Source of the DNA: Anaerolineaceae bacterium UBA6105
GTDB lineage: Bacteria > Chloroflexota > Anaerolineae > Anaerolineales > Anaerolineaceae
Direction: 5' to 3'
NCBI GenBank assembly: GCA_002423495.1
Contig: DIWN01000052.1
Span: forward strand, 13,811-43,257
DNA length: 29,447 nucleotides
Positions 8,684 to 15,695 of this stretch are shown here, in pieces. Under the pieces are notes generated by a model. It was not told where the DNA came from. It was given only the letters and a program-made list of their open reading frames with translations, and made no database searches. Positions within the stretch are counted from its first letter, which is position 1; each line of letters begins with the position of its first letter. Made by a program: the position numbers and the translations under genes.

Positions 8684-8837
8684 GCGGCATCCTTTGGCAG
8701 GGTTGATAGATAGATTGTAAAGCCATTTTGCTGCTGTGAGGGAGATTGATGCAAGCTATCTGGGAAAGCACTCCTTAAGATCTGTACGTGAATTTCAATC
8801 GCGTTAATGCAAGTGACTTTCCATACTTATAAAAAAC

Positions 8838-8879
8838 AAGGAGGGCTGACCCTGCAACGTTGCAGGGTCAGCCCTCCTT
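8838..8879 (-). terminator. Long perfect hairpin terminator
   Basis: A 42-base perfect palindrome (21-bp arms) is followed on the minus strand by a T-run. It lies 40 bases past the stop of the minus-strand gene starting at 9741. Perfect self-complementarity means it can form on either strand, but only the minus strand has the T-tract. Confidence 0.85.
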
Positions 8880-8919
8880 CTATTAAAAAGGTCTTAGTTC
8901 TTTTGTGACAGTTTCTATC

Positions 8920-9741
8920 CTAAGGCATGCACTCGCCGGTGACCGGGTCGGCTTCTCCGATAACGAGGCCAGCGCCAAAACTTGAGCCAAAGATCGGGGT
9001 AAGATCGCCAAGGCTGAGCCCGAACGCTTTATCAATCACGCTCAAACCACCCTGGTACAGGGTTGCCTGCGGTAGTTCCTGGCCATTCACTTGCAGATCA
9101 ATTACGCCTTTGTTCCAACACAGTTTGAGGTTCTCGACCTTCGCCGCTTCGATCAGCGCCACCGTCTCAGGGGTGAGTGACATTCCCGTCGGGAAGCCTT
9201 CCACGCTCAGCTCACCGTTCGTTGCAACCTTTACTTGCACAAGGGTCGCGAGCTCGATCTGAAGCGGATTGCTGAGTTCCTTGGATTTGCGCAGGGTGAT
9301 CTGTATGTCGGCTTTATCCAGCCAGGCTTCAGCGCGTTCGATATCCACATCCCCGAGCTCGATGTAGGCATTCAGCAGCGAATAGAGAATCTCGCGTGAG
9401 GGTCCATCCCAAGTGAGGGAAAACAGTTGCTGATCGTCTGTCAGAATGTTGATCATATCACCCTGGATCATGAGGGTGACGTTTTCGAGCATACTCAGCA
9501 CCTGCCAGATTTCATCCGGGAATTGGGGAGCACCCACCTGGCGCAGCTCTTCCGCTGAGAAGCCGCCCATGCTGTAGCTCTTGGTGCCGGGATCATAGGT
9601 GATGTCGATGTGGACCAGGTTGGTCGGGACTTCTTGCTTGGCGATCTCGGCAGTCGCAAGAGGGGGTTGCTGCACCATTAAAATGCCGAGGACCAGAATG
9701 ACCGCCAGTAGCAGTTTAATGAAAGTTGGTGTTTTGTTCAT
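8920..9741 (-). CDS. Secreted protein of unknown function
   Basis: 273 residues, not recognised. A signal peptide is visible: M-N-K-T, a hydrophobic run I-K-L-L-L-A-V-I-L-V-L-G-I-L and a likely cleavage near residues 31-33. The mature part is acidic with no long hydrophobic segment. It mixes beta-like and helical stretches and contains repeated phrases about ligand-like short strands (for example V-T-L-M-I-Q-G and L-K-L-C-W-N-K-G). Only two cysteines are seen, near positions 246 and 271. The start is supported by AGAGGA seven bases before ATG 9741. The gene ends in a strong terminator. The neighbouring 143-residue membrane-anchored protein, 46 bases upstream in the same direction, is probably its operon partner. 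Confidence 0.7.
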   Translation of the reverse strand: MNKTPTFIKLLLAVILVLGILMVQQPPLATAEIAKQEVPTNLVHIDITYDPGTKSYSMGGFSAEELRQVGAPQFPDEIWQVLSMLENVTLMIQGDMINILTDDQQLFSLTWDGPSREILYSLLNAYIELGDVDIERAEAWLDKADIQITLRKSKELSNPLQIELATLVQVKVATNGELSVEGFPTGMSLTPETVALIEAAKVENLKLCWNKGVIDLQVNGQELPQATLYQGGLSVIDKAFGLSLGDLTPIFGSSFGAGLVIGEADPVTGECMP

Positions 9742-9787
9742 GTTTATTTCCTCTACTTCCTTGTTAAATAATTACCGAACTGTGCTT

Positions 9788-10219
9788 TTATCGTAAAGCT
9801 GTTAGTAAAACGGACAAGCGAAAACGGATGATATGGTAGTAATAGGCAATGACCCAGTTGACCAACTTCCGCAAAAAAGGAGAACTTTCAGGGACATATT
9901 CGTTACTTTGGAGGGATTTTTGTGCCATTAGGAATCTCTCGCCCAGGTCGAGAGTGTTGTCAAAAGTTTCCGGCGTGTAGTTCAGCGCGACCACAGATTG
10001 ATCTGCTGAGGTTATCTCAATTTCGCCAGCAGTATTAAGCGTCAGCTTAAGCTCATCAGCTCCATCAGAAGTGATGATGGCGTGAAGCGGCTGTCCGGGA
10101 GAAACTTTATAAGGGATGGTTGGCAGGGGGATTACTGGTCTGCCCAGGGCGAAGTAGATGCCGTAAAGCACGAGGACGATAACTAATGATATCAACAATA
10201 CTCTCCAGAAACGGGGCAC
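9788..10219 (-). CDS. Small single-pass membrane protein, unknown function
   Basis: 143 residues, not recognised. An N-terminal hydrophobic helix (about residues 6-24) with few positive residues before it suggests a signal anchor, and the next ~75 residues are beta-rich and probably extracellular. The last 30 residues are aromatic, basic and hydrophobic (an Y-Y-Y-H-I-I-R-F-R segment), possibly a second membrane-associated helix. The start codon is GTG at 10219, with GAGG about ten bases upstream. It lies just ahead of the 273-residue secreted protein on the same strand. Confidence 0.6.
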   Translation of the reverse strand: MPRFWRVLLISLVIVLVLYGIYFALGRPVIPLPTIPYKVSPGQPLHAIITSDGADELKLTLNTAGEIEITSADQSVVALNYTPETFDNTLDLGERFLMAQKSLQSNEYVPESSPFLRKLVNWVIAYYYHIIRFRLSVLLTALR

Positions 10220-10410
10220 TTTGAATTAACCTCTTTCGGAGCGACTGGTGGATTTCTATATTTTCTTCTCCTTATATATTGTAAACCAAAAAGAGCAATT
10301 ATCCAAGCGTTGTAAGGCATTTTCCACGATATTTTCCAAAATCAAGCAATAAAACCTTAGGTCAGACGCGACTTTTGCGCCTAAAACTGCGCTGCAATGC
10401 TCCTGGCAGA

Positions 10411-11178
10411 TCAAAGAGCTAAGATAAACTTCTCTATCTGCCTCTGCCAGAAGAACCACTCATGCCCGCCGGGTTCCTCCTGGTAATTCAGCGGCACGCC
10501 AACCTGCGCTGCCGCGTGCACAAACAGGTGGTTGAGCGGCAGCAGGTCGTCTTCCAACCCGCAGGCAGCGTAAAGCTTTGGCAGGGGGGCGGGACTGGCG
10601 GCGGCGTTCTTCAGCCAGGTCATCGGGTCGTGTAAACTGCCCGAAAGCTTATCCAGTCCGCCGAAGAGCATGTCAAACTCGTGCATCAGTGCGGGATTCT
10701 CAACCTTATCCGGCGGGGCAAAAAAGATGTTGAGCGCCAACACGCCCGAGAGACTGCAGGCGGCAGAGTAGAGGTCTGGGCGGAGAAAGGCCGCTTTGAA
10801 CGCGCCATAGCCACCCATCGAGAGACCTGCGATAAAGGTGTTTTCGCGTGTGCTTGAGATGCGAAACACTGTCGCGAGCCAGGCGGGCAGTTCTTCGGTG
10901 ATGTAGCTGAAGTAAGCCTGACCGTTTGCCATGTTGGCGTAGAAACTGCGCCCTGCCGTGGGCATCACCACCACCAATCCGTGCTCGCGCGCCAGGATCT
11001 CGATGTTGGTGTAGCGCTGCCAAGCGGAGGCGTCGTCGGAAAGGCCGTGCAGCAGGTAGAGCACTTTGCGTTCCTCCAGCGCTTTGCCGTCGCGCGTGAG
11101 GTCGTCGGGGAGGATGAGATTGAGTGGCAGGTTGACGCCTACTTTTTCAGAAACATGATCGATTTGCAGTAATGTCAC
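10411..11178 (-). CDS. EstA-like alpha/beta-hydrolase esterase
   Basis: 255-residue serine esterase of the tributyrin esterase/S-formylglutathione hydrolase-like family. The nucleophile elbow G-L-S-M-G-G is at 118-123 (Ser120). The oxyanion-side H-G is at 44-45. The acid residue is probably Asp210 or Asp211 in C-G-L-E-D-D, and the catalytic His is His239 in G-G-H-E-W. No signal peptide is seen, so it is cytoplasmic, likely acting on short acyl or acetylated sugar esters. The start is GTG 11178 with AAAGGA upstream. The next gene upstream is a sugar symporter on the same strand, so de-esterification of imported oligosaccharides is possible but unproven. Confidence 0.88.
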   Translation of the reverse strand: MTLLQIDHVSEKVGVNLPLNLILPDDLTRDGKALEERKVLYLLHGLSDDASAWQRYTNIEILAREHGLVVVMPTAGRSFYANMANGQAYFSYITEELPAWLATVFRISSTRENTFIAGLSMGGYGAFKAAFLRPDLYSAACSLSGVLALNIFFAPPDKVENPALMHEFDMLFGGLDKLSGSLHDPMTWLKNAAASPAPLPKLYAACGLEDDLLPLNHLFVHAAAQVGVPLNYQEEPGGHEWFFWQRQIEKFILAL

Positions 11179-11267
11179 GTTAGGTCCTTTCTATTTAAAG
11201 AGCGGTTCTCTTGCGAGTCTGTCTGTTCGCTTGCCCGCGCATTTTTTGGGAGTGAAACACCCATAGT

Positions 11268-11336
11268 GCATGATCATTGCGGAGGGGGGCGAGTACTGGT
11301 CGCTCTGCTCCCAGCATCATGACCTCCTCCCTACGG
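11268..11336. repeat. Dispersed repeat fragment between esterase and symporter genes
   Basis: This segment shares the phrases AGTACTGGTCGC and TGCTCCCAGCAT.ATGACC with 27987-28055, and its left end (GATCATTGCGGAGGG) with repeats near 13600 and 14335. It is a detached copy of the dispersed repeat family that fills 12.7-14.9 kb. Confidence 0.7.
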
Positions 11337-11352
11337 CTGCAACAACCAATCC

Positions 11353-12648
11353 TTACTCCTCTTCTTCCCTCGCATCCAGCGGGATGCGCTTGAAGTCCGA
11401 GAGGAAGGAAAAGCACAGGCTGAATACCATCATCACCAGCGGGAAGACCGTCAGCAAAAAGCGTGCGGCGGTGCCGGGCTGCGGGCCGGGCACCTCGCCG
11501 GAGATGTAGCCAAACAGCACGCCCAGGAGCGCGTAGGCGGCGCTGGTGAAAAGCCCGTTCAGGCGATTCATGAACCCCAGCGCGTTGCTGATGATCCCCT
11601 CGCGGCGCACGTTGTGCTTGGCCTGATCTTCGTCCATGATGCGCGAGTGGATCAGGTCCATGGTCGTGATCACCCCGGCGAAGCCAAAGCCGACCAGCAT
11701 GGCGCACGCGAGCGCAACATAGAAGCTGTTGGCAAAGTAGAGCGGGATGTACGCCAGCGCCAGCGCTCCAATGGCAAAGCGCCAGATCTTCACCAGTTCG
11801 TATTTCTTCACCCAGTTGGCCCAAACCGCCACCGAGCCAATTGCCACCAGCAGCACCCCGCCAAAAAGCAGCGATTGCTGCCCACTGCCGATGCCGAGCG
11901 TGTATTTGGCGTAGATTGGCAGACCCGCCATCACCAAGGACATGCCGGCGCTGTAGAAGGCGTTGGTAATGCCCGCCACCCAAAACTTCTTGTTCGTCAG
12001 GAGCGTTTTGACGCTATCCCACAGCTGGGGTTTCTTTTCTTCTTCCGTGACGGGCTTCTCATGGCTGGTGAGCGCCATATACAGGATCACCGCCCCGCCG
12101 AGCAACCCATACACGATCGCGGTGGTGGACCAGCCGAGCGCGTCGACAACCATCGGGGTCAGCGCGATGCTGATGATCATTGCCACCAGCTGAAATGCCT
12201 GGCGCAGGGCGTTGGCTTTGGCGCGGGTGGCATCGGTGGTGAAGAGCTCGGGGAAAAGCGCGCCGTAGTTAGCGTTGATGACCGAGTCGAGTGTGCCAGC
12301 CAGGATATAGAAGAGCATGGCGTAGATGTAGAGCGCGTTCGCATCCAGTCCTGCCGGTGTGCTGTAGAAGAGGATCAGGCTGAGCACGAGGAGCGGGGTG
12401 CCGATCACGAGCCAGGGGCGCCGCCGCCCCCATTTTGTGCGGGTGCGGTCCGAGAGAAAGCCGTAGATCAGGTTGTCGGCGGCGTCGATGAAGGTATAGA
12501 TCAGCATGATTGACGCCCATTGCGCGGTGGTCACGCCGAGGGTGTCGACGTAATAAGCGAAGGCAAAGGTTTTGAGCAGGTTGATGGGGATGGACGTGCC
12601 GAACATGCCGACTGAGTAGTTGAAGGTTTTCAATTTATCGGATTTCAC
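11353..12648 (-). CDS. GPH-family (MFS_2) sugar:cation symporter
   Basis: 431-residue membrane transporter of the glycoside-pentoside-hexuronide:cation symporter family, with twelve predicted membrane segments. The hallmark loop between helices 2 and 3 is present: F-I-D-A-A-D-N-L, then D-R-T-R-T-K-W-G-R-R-R-P-W near residues 67-79. The family takes up mono- and oligosaccharides with H+ or Na+, but the specificity is unknown. The start is GTG 12648 with a strong AGGAGG upstream, followed by a short N-terminal tail before helix 1. The last residues are acidic. It is probably co-regulated with the esterase 174 bases downstream, though a repeat fragment lies between them. Confidence 0.92.
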   Translation of the reverse strand: MKSDKLKTFNYSVGMFGTSIPINLLKTFAFAYYVDTLGVTTAQWASIMLIYTFIDAADNLIYGFLSDRTRTKWGRRRPWLVIGTPLLVLSLILFYSTPAGLDANALYIYAMLFYILAGTLDSVINANYGALFPELFTTDATRAKANALRQAFQLVAMIISIALTPMVVDALGWSTTAIVYGLLGGAVILYMALTSHEKPVTEEEKKPQLWDSVKTLLTNKKFWVAGITNAFYSAGMSLVMAGLPIYAKYTLGIGSGQQSLLFGGVLLVAIGSVAVWANWVKKYELVKIWRFAIGALALAYIPLYFANSFYVALACAMLVGFGFAGVITTMDLIHSRIMDEDQAKHNVRREGIISNALGFMNRLNGLFTSAAYALLGVLFGYISGEVPGPQPGTAARFLLTVFPLVMMVFSLCFSFLSDFKRIPLDAREEEE

Positions 12649-12687
12649 AGCGCGCCTCCTGGGGATGATGGATGATTGGATGGGGTA

Positions 12688-12693
12688 ATTATA
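12688..12693 (-). promoter_or_regulatory. Candidate -10 box of the symporter gene
   Basis: TATAAT on the minus strand lies 40 bases before the GTG start. No good -35 box is seen at 16-18 bases, so activation by a regulator is possible. Confidence 0.35.
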
Positions 12694-12801
12694 CCCGTAG
12701 GCGGATCGACCTGCGCAATCCGGCTTTTTTCGTGGTTTTATTCCACTGCCGGATTCAAAAGAGGAATCCGGCCTACGAAAAGATCAAGCACCGCAGGTGC
12801 C

Positions 12802-12942
12802 GTAGGCCGGAATGAGACCGCCCGGAGATCTCATCCTTCCAACCAACAACCGCGGGCTCACTCCGGCATCAGAGCGATCATTCGGCGGAGTGCGCGAACC
12901 CTTGCAGCTCTGCCGCAAGGGCAGGTTGAGGCGCATTCCGCC
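12802..12942. repeat. Composite palindromic repeat, copy 1
   Basis: Two hairpin modules stand side by side. The first pairs GCCGGAATGAG (12806-12816) with CTCACTCCGGC (12857-12867). The second pairs GGCGGAGTGCGC (12884-12895) with GCGCATTCCGCC (12931-12942) and encloses a smaller CCCTTGC/GCAAGGG hairpin. Each outer stem contains one G-T (G-U) pair at the same relative site. Related copies lie at 13397-13540, 13722-13795, 13950-14011 and 14136-14277. Confidence 0.8.
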
Positions 12943-12955
12943 CTACATTGCTTCA

Positions 12956-13050
12956 ATTTGCAAAAATTGCAATAATTGCAGCGTTTTTTGATAGTGCAAG
13001 AGGGTGGTTTGATTGCAAATCCTGGTTTTTAAGGTGCATTTTTGCAAATT
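12956..13050. repeat. Word-swap element, copy 1 (TTGCA word)
   Basis: Three 9-bp units beginning TTGCA (12958, 12967, 12976) are followed by a conserved ~28-base spacer (TTTTTTGATAGTGCA and TTTGA phrases), and then ATTGCAA (13012-13018), complementary to the units. A downstream GGTGC.TTTT block closes it. The sister element is at 13141-13236. Confidence 0.75.
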
Positions 13051-13140
13051 ATTTCTCTGGGAATGTTGCCTTATCCTCACCCAGGCTCACGTCACCTGCG
13101 GTGGCAGCCCTTGCCGTTTGGGAAGGCGCTATTTGAGGTT

Positions 13141-13236
13141 TTTCCACTTTTTCCACTATTTCCAGTGTTTTTTGATAGTGCAGAAGGGCGGTTTGAGTGG
13201 AAAAACCTGTTTGTTAAGGTGCTTATTTTCGATTAG
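13141..13236. repeat. Word-swap element, copy 2 (TTCCA word)
   Basis: It has the same plan and spacing as 12956-13050, but the three 9-bp units begin TTCCA (13142, 13151, 13160) and the distal site is GTGGAAA (13197-13203). The spacer and downstream blocks are nearly the same as in copy 1, so only the word and its complement have changed together. Confidence 0.75.
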
Positions 13237-13396
13237 AATTGCGCGGGTAAAGAATAGCACAAATGTTCTGTTTATGCAAATCAGTTTGGGTAATAACCCT
13301 CGCCTTTTGAGGGGGCTGGGAGCGTAGCGATCGGTGGCGGTGAGGTTTTTTGTAGGCTGGATTCCGCAGTTGAATCCGGCTCTTTTGTAAATCTTT

Positions 13397-13540
13397 CGTA
13401 GGTCGGAATGAGACCGCCCAGAGATATCATTCTCGCACCCAACAATCGCGGGCTCACTCCGACATGGATTCATTCGGCGGAGTGCGCGAACCCTTGCAGC
13501 TCTGCCGCAAGGGCAGGTTGAGGCGCATTCCGCCCTACGG
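13397..13540. repeat. Composite palindromic repeat, copy 2
   Basis: Same two-hairpin layout as 12802-12942, including the inner CCCTTGC/GCAAGGG hairpin. Here one arm reads GTCGGAATGAG with partner CTCACTCCGAC, a paired change that keeps the stem. Confidence 0.8.
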
Positions 13541-13636
13541 CACTGATAGCGGAGGGAGGCAAGCCCCCTCCCTACCAGGCCTTCGGCCTTAAGGCACGAT
13601 CATTGCGGAGGGACCAAGGCCCCTCCGTACGAGGGA
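13441..13636. repeat. Direct repeat A, left copy
   Basis: About 195 bases are repeated at 14203-14372. The right copy lacks the ~28-base inner hairpin of the palindromic module and has a few substitutions. It contains GAGGGAGGCAAGCC and CAGGCCTTCGGCCTTAAGGC. Confidence 0.8.
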
Positions 13637-13795
13637 TATTTCTTTCGCAGCGATGGTGGGCAATATCGGGATGATGAAAAGAGCCGGATTGAAGGACGCA
13701 ATACCCTGAGGGCACGATGTCCGGCCTACACGCTCACTCCGGCATCAGCGCAATCATTCGGCGGAGTGCGCAAATGAGGCGCATTCCGCCCTACG
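13613..13795. repeat. Direct repeat B, left copy
   Basis: It is repeated at 13857-14011, including TATCGGGATGATGAAAAGAG and the ATTCGGCGGAGTGCGC palindrome arm. The left copy carries an extra CCTGAGGGCACGATGTC insertion, which is itself part of the 360-bp element seen at 28.1-29.2 kb. Confidence 0.75.
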
Positions 13796-13856
13796 GCACC
13801 TTCGGTGCTAATTGCTGACGGTCAGGAGGCCGGCACGATCATGGGATGGGGGAGGG

Positions 13857-14011
13857 GCCAAGGCCCCTCCGTACGAGGGATGTTTCTTTCGCTGCGATGG
13901 CGGGCAATATCGGGATGATGAAAAGAGCCGGATTGAAGGACGCAATTCGGCCTACACGCTCACTCCGGCATCAGCGCAATCATTCGGCGGAGTGCGCAGG
14001 TGAGGCGCATG
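13857..14011. repeat. Direct repeat B, right copy
   Basis: Second copy of 13613-13795. Its final palindrome is truncated after the left arm and half of the right arm, where unrelated sequence begins. Confidence 0.75.
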
Positions 14012-14202
14012 GTACTGACCACCCCCCGGTTTCACCGTCCCCCTCCTCGGAGGGGGTAAGCAACGTGGACCCCTCTTTATCGAAGACCCGTGTAGCGCAG
14101 CAAAAGGGAGAGCGGGAATTAAAGGGGGTGGATTTTTCGTAGGCCGGACGAAGTACCGGCGTAGCTGTGTAATGAGACTGCCCAGAGATCTCATCTTCCT
14201 AA

Positions 14203-14372
14203 CCAACAATCGCGGGCTCACTCCGACATGGATTCATTCGGCGGAGTGCGCAAATGAGGCGCATTCCGCCCTACGGCACTGATAGCGGAGGGAGGCAAGC
14301 CCCCTCCCTACCAGGCCTTCGGCCTTAAGGCACGATCATTGCGGAGGGACCAATGCCCCTCTGTACGAGGGA
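14203..14372. repeat. Direct repeat A, right copy
   Basis: Second copy of 13441-13636 without the inner hairpin. Comparison of the two shows that the inner CCCTTGC/GCAAGGG hairpin is a separable cassette. Confidence 0.8.
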
Positions 14373-14398
14373 ATTTTTTAATCTCACCGATTAAATGA

Positions 14399-14500
14399 GC
14401 CGGATTCAACTACGGAATTCGGCCTACGAAAAGATCAAGCACTGCCGGATTCAACTACGGAATTCGGCCTACGAAAAGATCAAGCACTGCCGGATTCAAC
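14399..14500. repeat. 45-bp tandem repeat
   Basis: Two identical 45-bp units (14399-14443 and 14444-14488) and the start of a third. Each unit is a small hairpin GCCGGATTCAA/GAATTCGGC plus an AAAAGATCAAGCACT spacer. The GCCGGATT/AATCCGGC hairpin recurs singly at 12720-12775, 28100-28130 and in each 360-bp unit downstream. Confidence 0.85.
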
Positions 14501-14519
14501 CCCGCAAAAAAACACGGGG

Positions 14520-15083
14520 CAGGTGCTGCGGAATACCCTGAGGGCACGATGTCCAGCCTACGAAATTTCAAGATCCTCAAATGCAACGAGACTCGGCGGA
14601 GTGGTGAACCGAACACCATTCCGCCCTACTGCACCTGCGGTGCTACTCGCGATGGCAAGAGTCCGTCTTTGCGAGGAGCGAAGCGACGTGGCAATCTGCT
14701 TTTCAATGTATAAGTTGGAGACCTGACGGTCAGATCCCGTGCACGGTCCCACGGGGAGGCTTCCCAAAAGGGACGCAAGCAGTCGCACCGTGGACGTCGG
14801 CACGATCAACGCGGAGGGAGGCAAGCCCCCTCCCTACCAGGCCTTCGGCCCTACGGCACTATTTCGTCCATGTGAGAAGTGAAGCGATCGGTGGGGGTGG
14901 CATTAAAAACCCCCACATGTGGGCGGGGCGATCCAAAAACCCCGATGTACCCCCACAAACAGAATCTTAAAAATTTCCCCAAGAAGGATCAAATGTATTG
15001 AATTTGTGAAAAATGGTGCTATAATCTAAATACTCAAACGAGCAGCGTTCTCCACAACCAATCTTTTCCCCACAACGATCAAG
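14520..15083 (+). repeat. Long direct repeat bounding the cohesin block, left copy
   Basis: 14520-14760 matches 28740-28980 closely, down to the shared TTTTCAATGTAT. 14962-15083 matches 29202-29323 with identical length. The ~200 bases between the matched parts differ. Orientation is the same at both ends. Confidence 0.8.
14998..15025 (+). promoter_or_regulatory. Extended -10 promoter inside the 122-bp repeat, left copy
   Basis: TGCTATAAT (15017-15025) is a full extended -10 element, with TTGAAT (14998-15003) 16 bases before TATAAT. It points toward the cohesin-dockerin genes and would give a ~660-base leader before ATG 15696. The extended -10 is kept in the second copy at 29257. Confidence 0.55.
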
Positions 15084-15582
15084 AAATAATACGAAAATCG
15101 CGGAGGGAGAGGGGCGGAGAGAACGCAAGTACCGCAAGTACCGCAGGTACCACAAGTAAGCAAGTGCCTCAGGTACGCAAATGGGGACTAAACGCATCCG
15201 CGCCGGCAAAGTGGGTCTGACCACCGGTGGGGGAGCGATTGATCAATGGCAAGAGAAGCCCTGGGGGAAACCCCGGGGAGGCTTAAGCAAGCAATGAATA
15301 GAACATGACCGTAGTAGTGCAAAATACTTGCTTAGACGCATGATTTTTTGCGAAACGAAAGGTGTTGTGTTGATAGCGATCGCGCCAGATCAGTGTGGGG
15401 CTGTTTTTCAACCCCGGTTGACCCTATCAGTCAGCCGCAAAGCTGCCTTATCTGCTTTAAGTGCGCCATGCGCCGCAAGAAATTCTTCACGTTGTTACCC
15501 CACGCAGGGCAAACCTACCACGCGGGTTTTTTATTCCAGAAATCAAACAAGACTAAAAAAACTTTTAATTCGGGGAGGATTA
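15084..15582 (+). other. Long leader with possible RNA structure, no clear gene
   Basis: It holds a 9-bp tandem array and a GAAA-capped hairpin (GGGG-GAAA-CCCC near 15264-15275, extended by AAGCC/GGCTT). A perfect 8-bp inverted repeat TAAGCAAG/CTTGCTTA (15284-15291 with 15327-15334) encloses about 35 bases. A GGTTGAC/GTCAGCC hairpin lies near 15416-15436, and a weak AAACC/GGTTT stem with a T-run ends near 15532. I could not match this to a known riboswitch family. A 121-codon frame crosses it but has no start signal. Confidence 0.45.
15124..15180. repeat. 9-bp tandem repeat (CGCAAGTAC)
   Basis: Four consecutive 9-bp units: CGCAAGTAC twice, then CGCAGGTAC and CACAAGTAA, followed by decayed units to about 15180. 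It lies just downstream of the repeat-borne promoter. Confidence 0.8.
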
Positions 15583-15693
15583 TTGAGAAATAGCCAGGAA
15601 GTTCAACCATTTTTCGTTAGTGCGGAAGCCGGTGTCTATGGACCGGAACACAATCAAATATATTTTTTAGATTTGGAGCTTGGAGGAATTTAG
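15583..15693 (+). CDS. Possible 36-residue leader peptide upstream of the beta-helix gene
   Basis: A short frame opens with TTG at 15583, preceded by a strong GGGGAGG at ideal spacing. It ends with TAG at 15691-15693, two bases before the ATG of the large secreted protein. The peptide has no signal sequence, is mildly acidic and does not match a family I recognise. The ribosome site of the next gene lies inside its last codons, so translation of the two would be coupled. The start is non-ATG and the product is short, so it may be only a translated leader or chance. Confidence 0.4.
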   Translation: MRNSQEVQPFFVSAEAGVYGPEHNQIYFLDLELGGI

Positions 15694-15695
15694 AA

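Noticed and set aside
10256..10459. 67-codon minus-strand frame downstream of the esterase
   Set aside because: Its start lies inside the esterase gene in another frame, with no ribosome site and no recognisable features.
11195..11983. 262-codon minus-strand frame overlapping the symporter
   Set aside because: It overlaps the real GPH symporter gene in another frame and is rich in His, Arg and Gly, typical of a shadow frame.
14399..14500. CRISPR array
   Set aside because: The 45-bp units are identical throughout and have no unique spacers. No cas gene is present.
15430..15535. Cyclic-di-GMP-I riboswitch, suggested by GGGCAAACC and CGCAAAGC words
   Set aside because: The words are in the wrong order and the expected paired elements between them are missing, so only an unclassified leader is claimed.
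15328..15693. 121-codon protein upstream of the beta-helix gene
   Set aside because: The upstream part crosses probable structured leader and has no ribosome site. Only the last 36 codons have a credible start.
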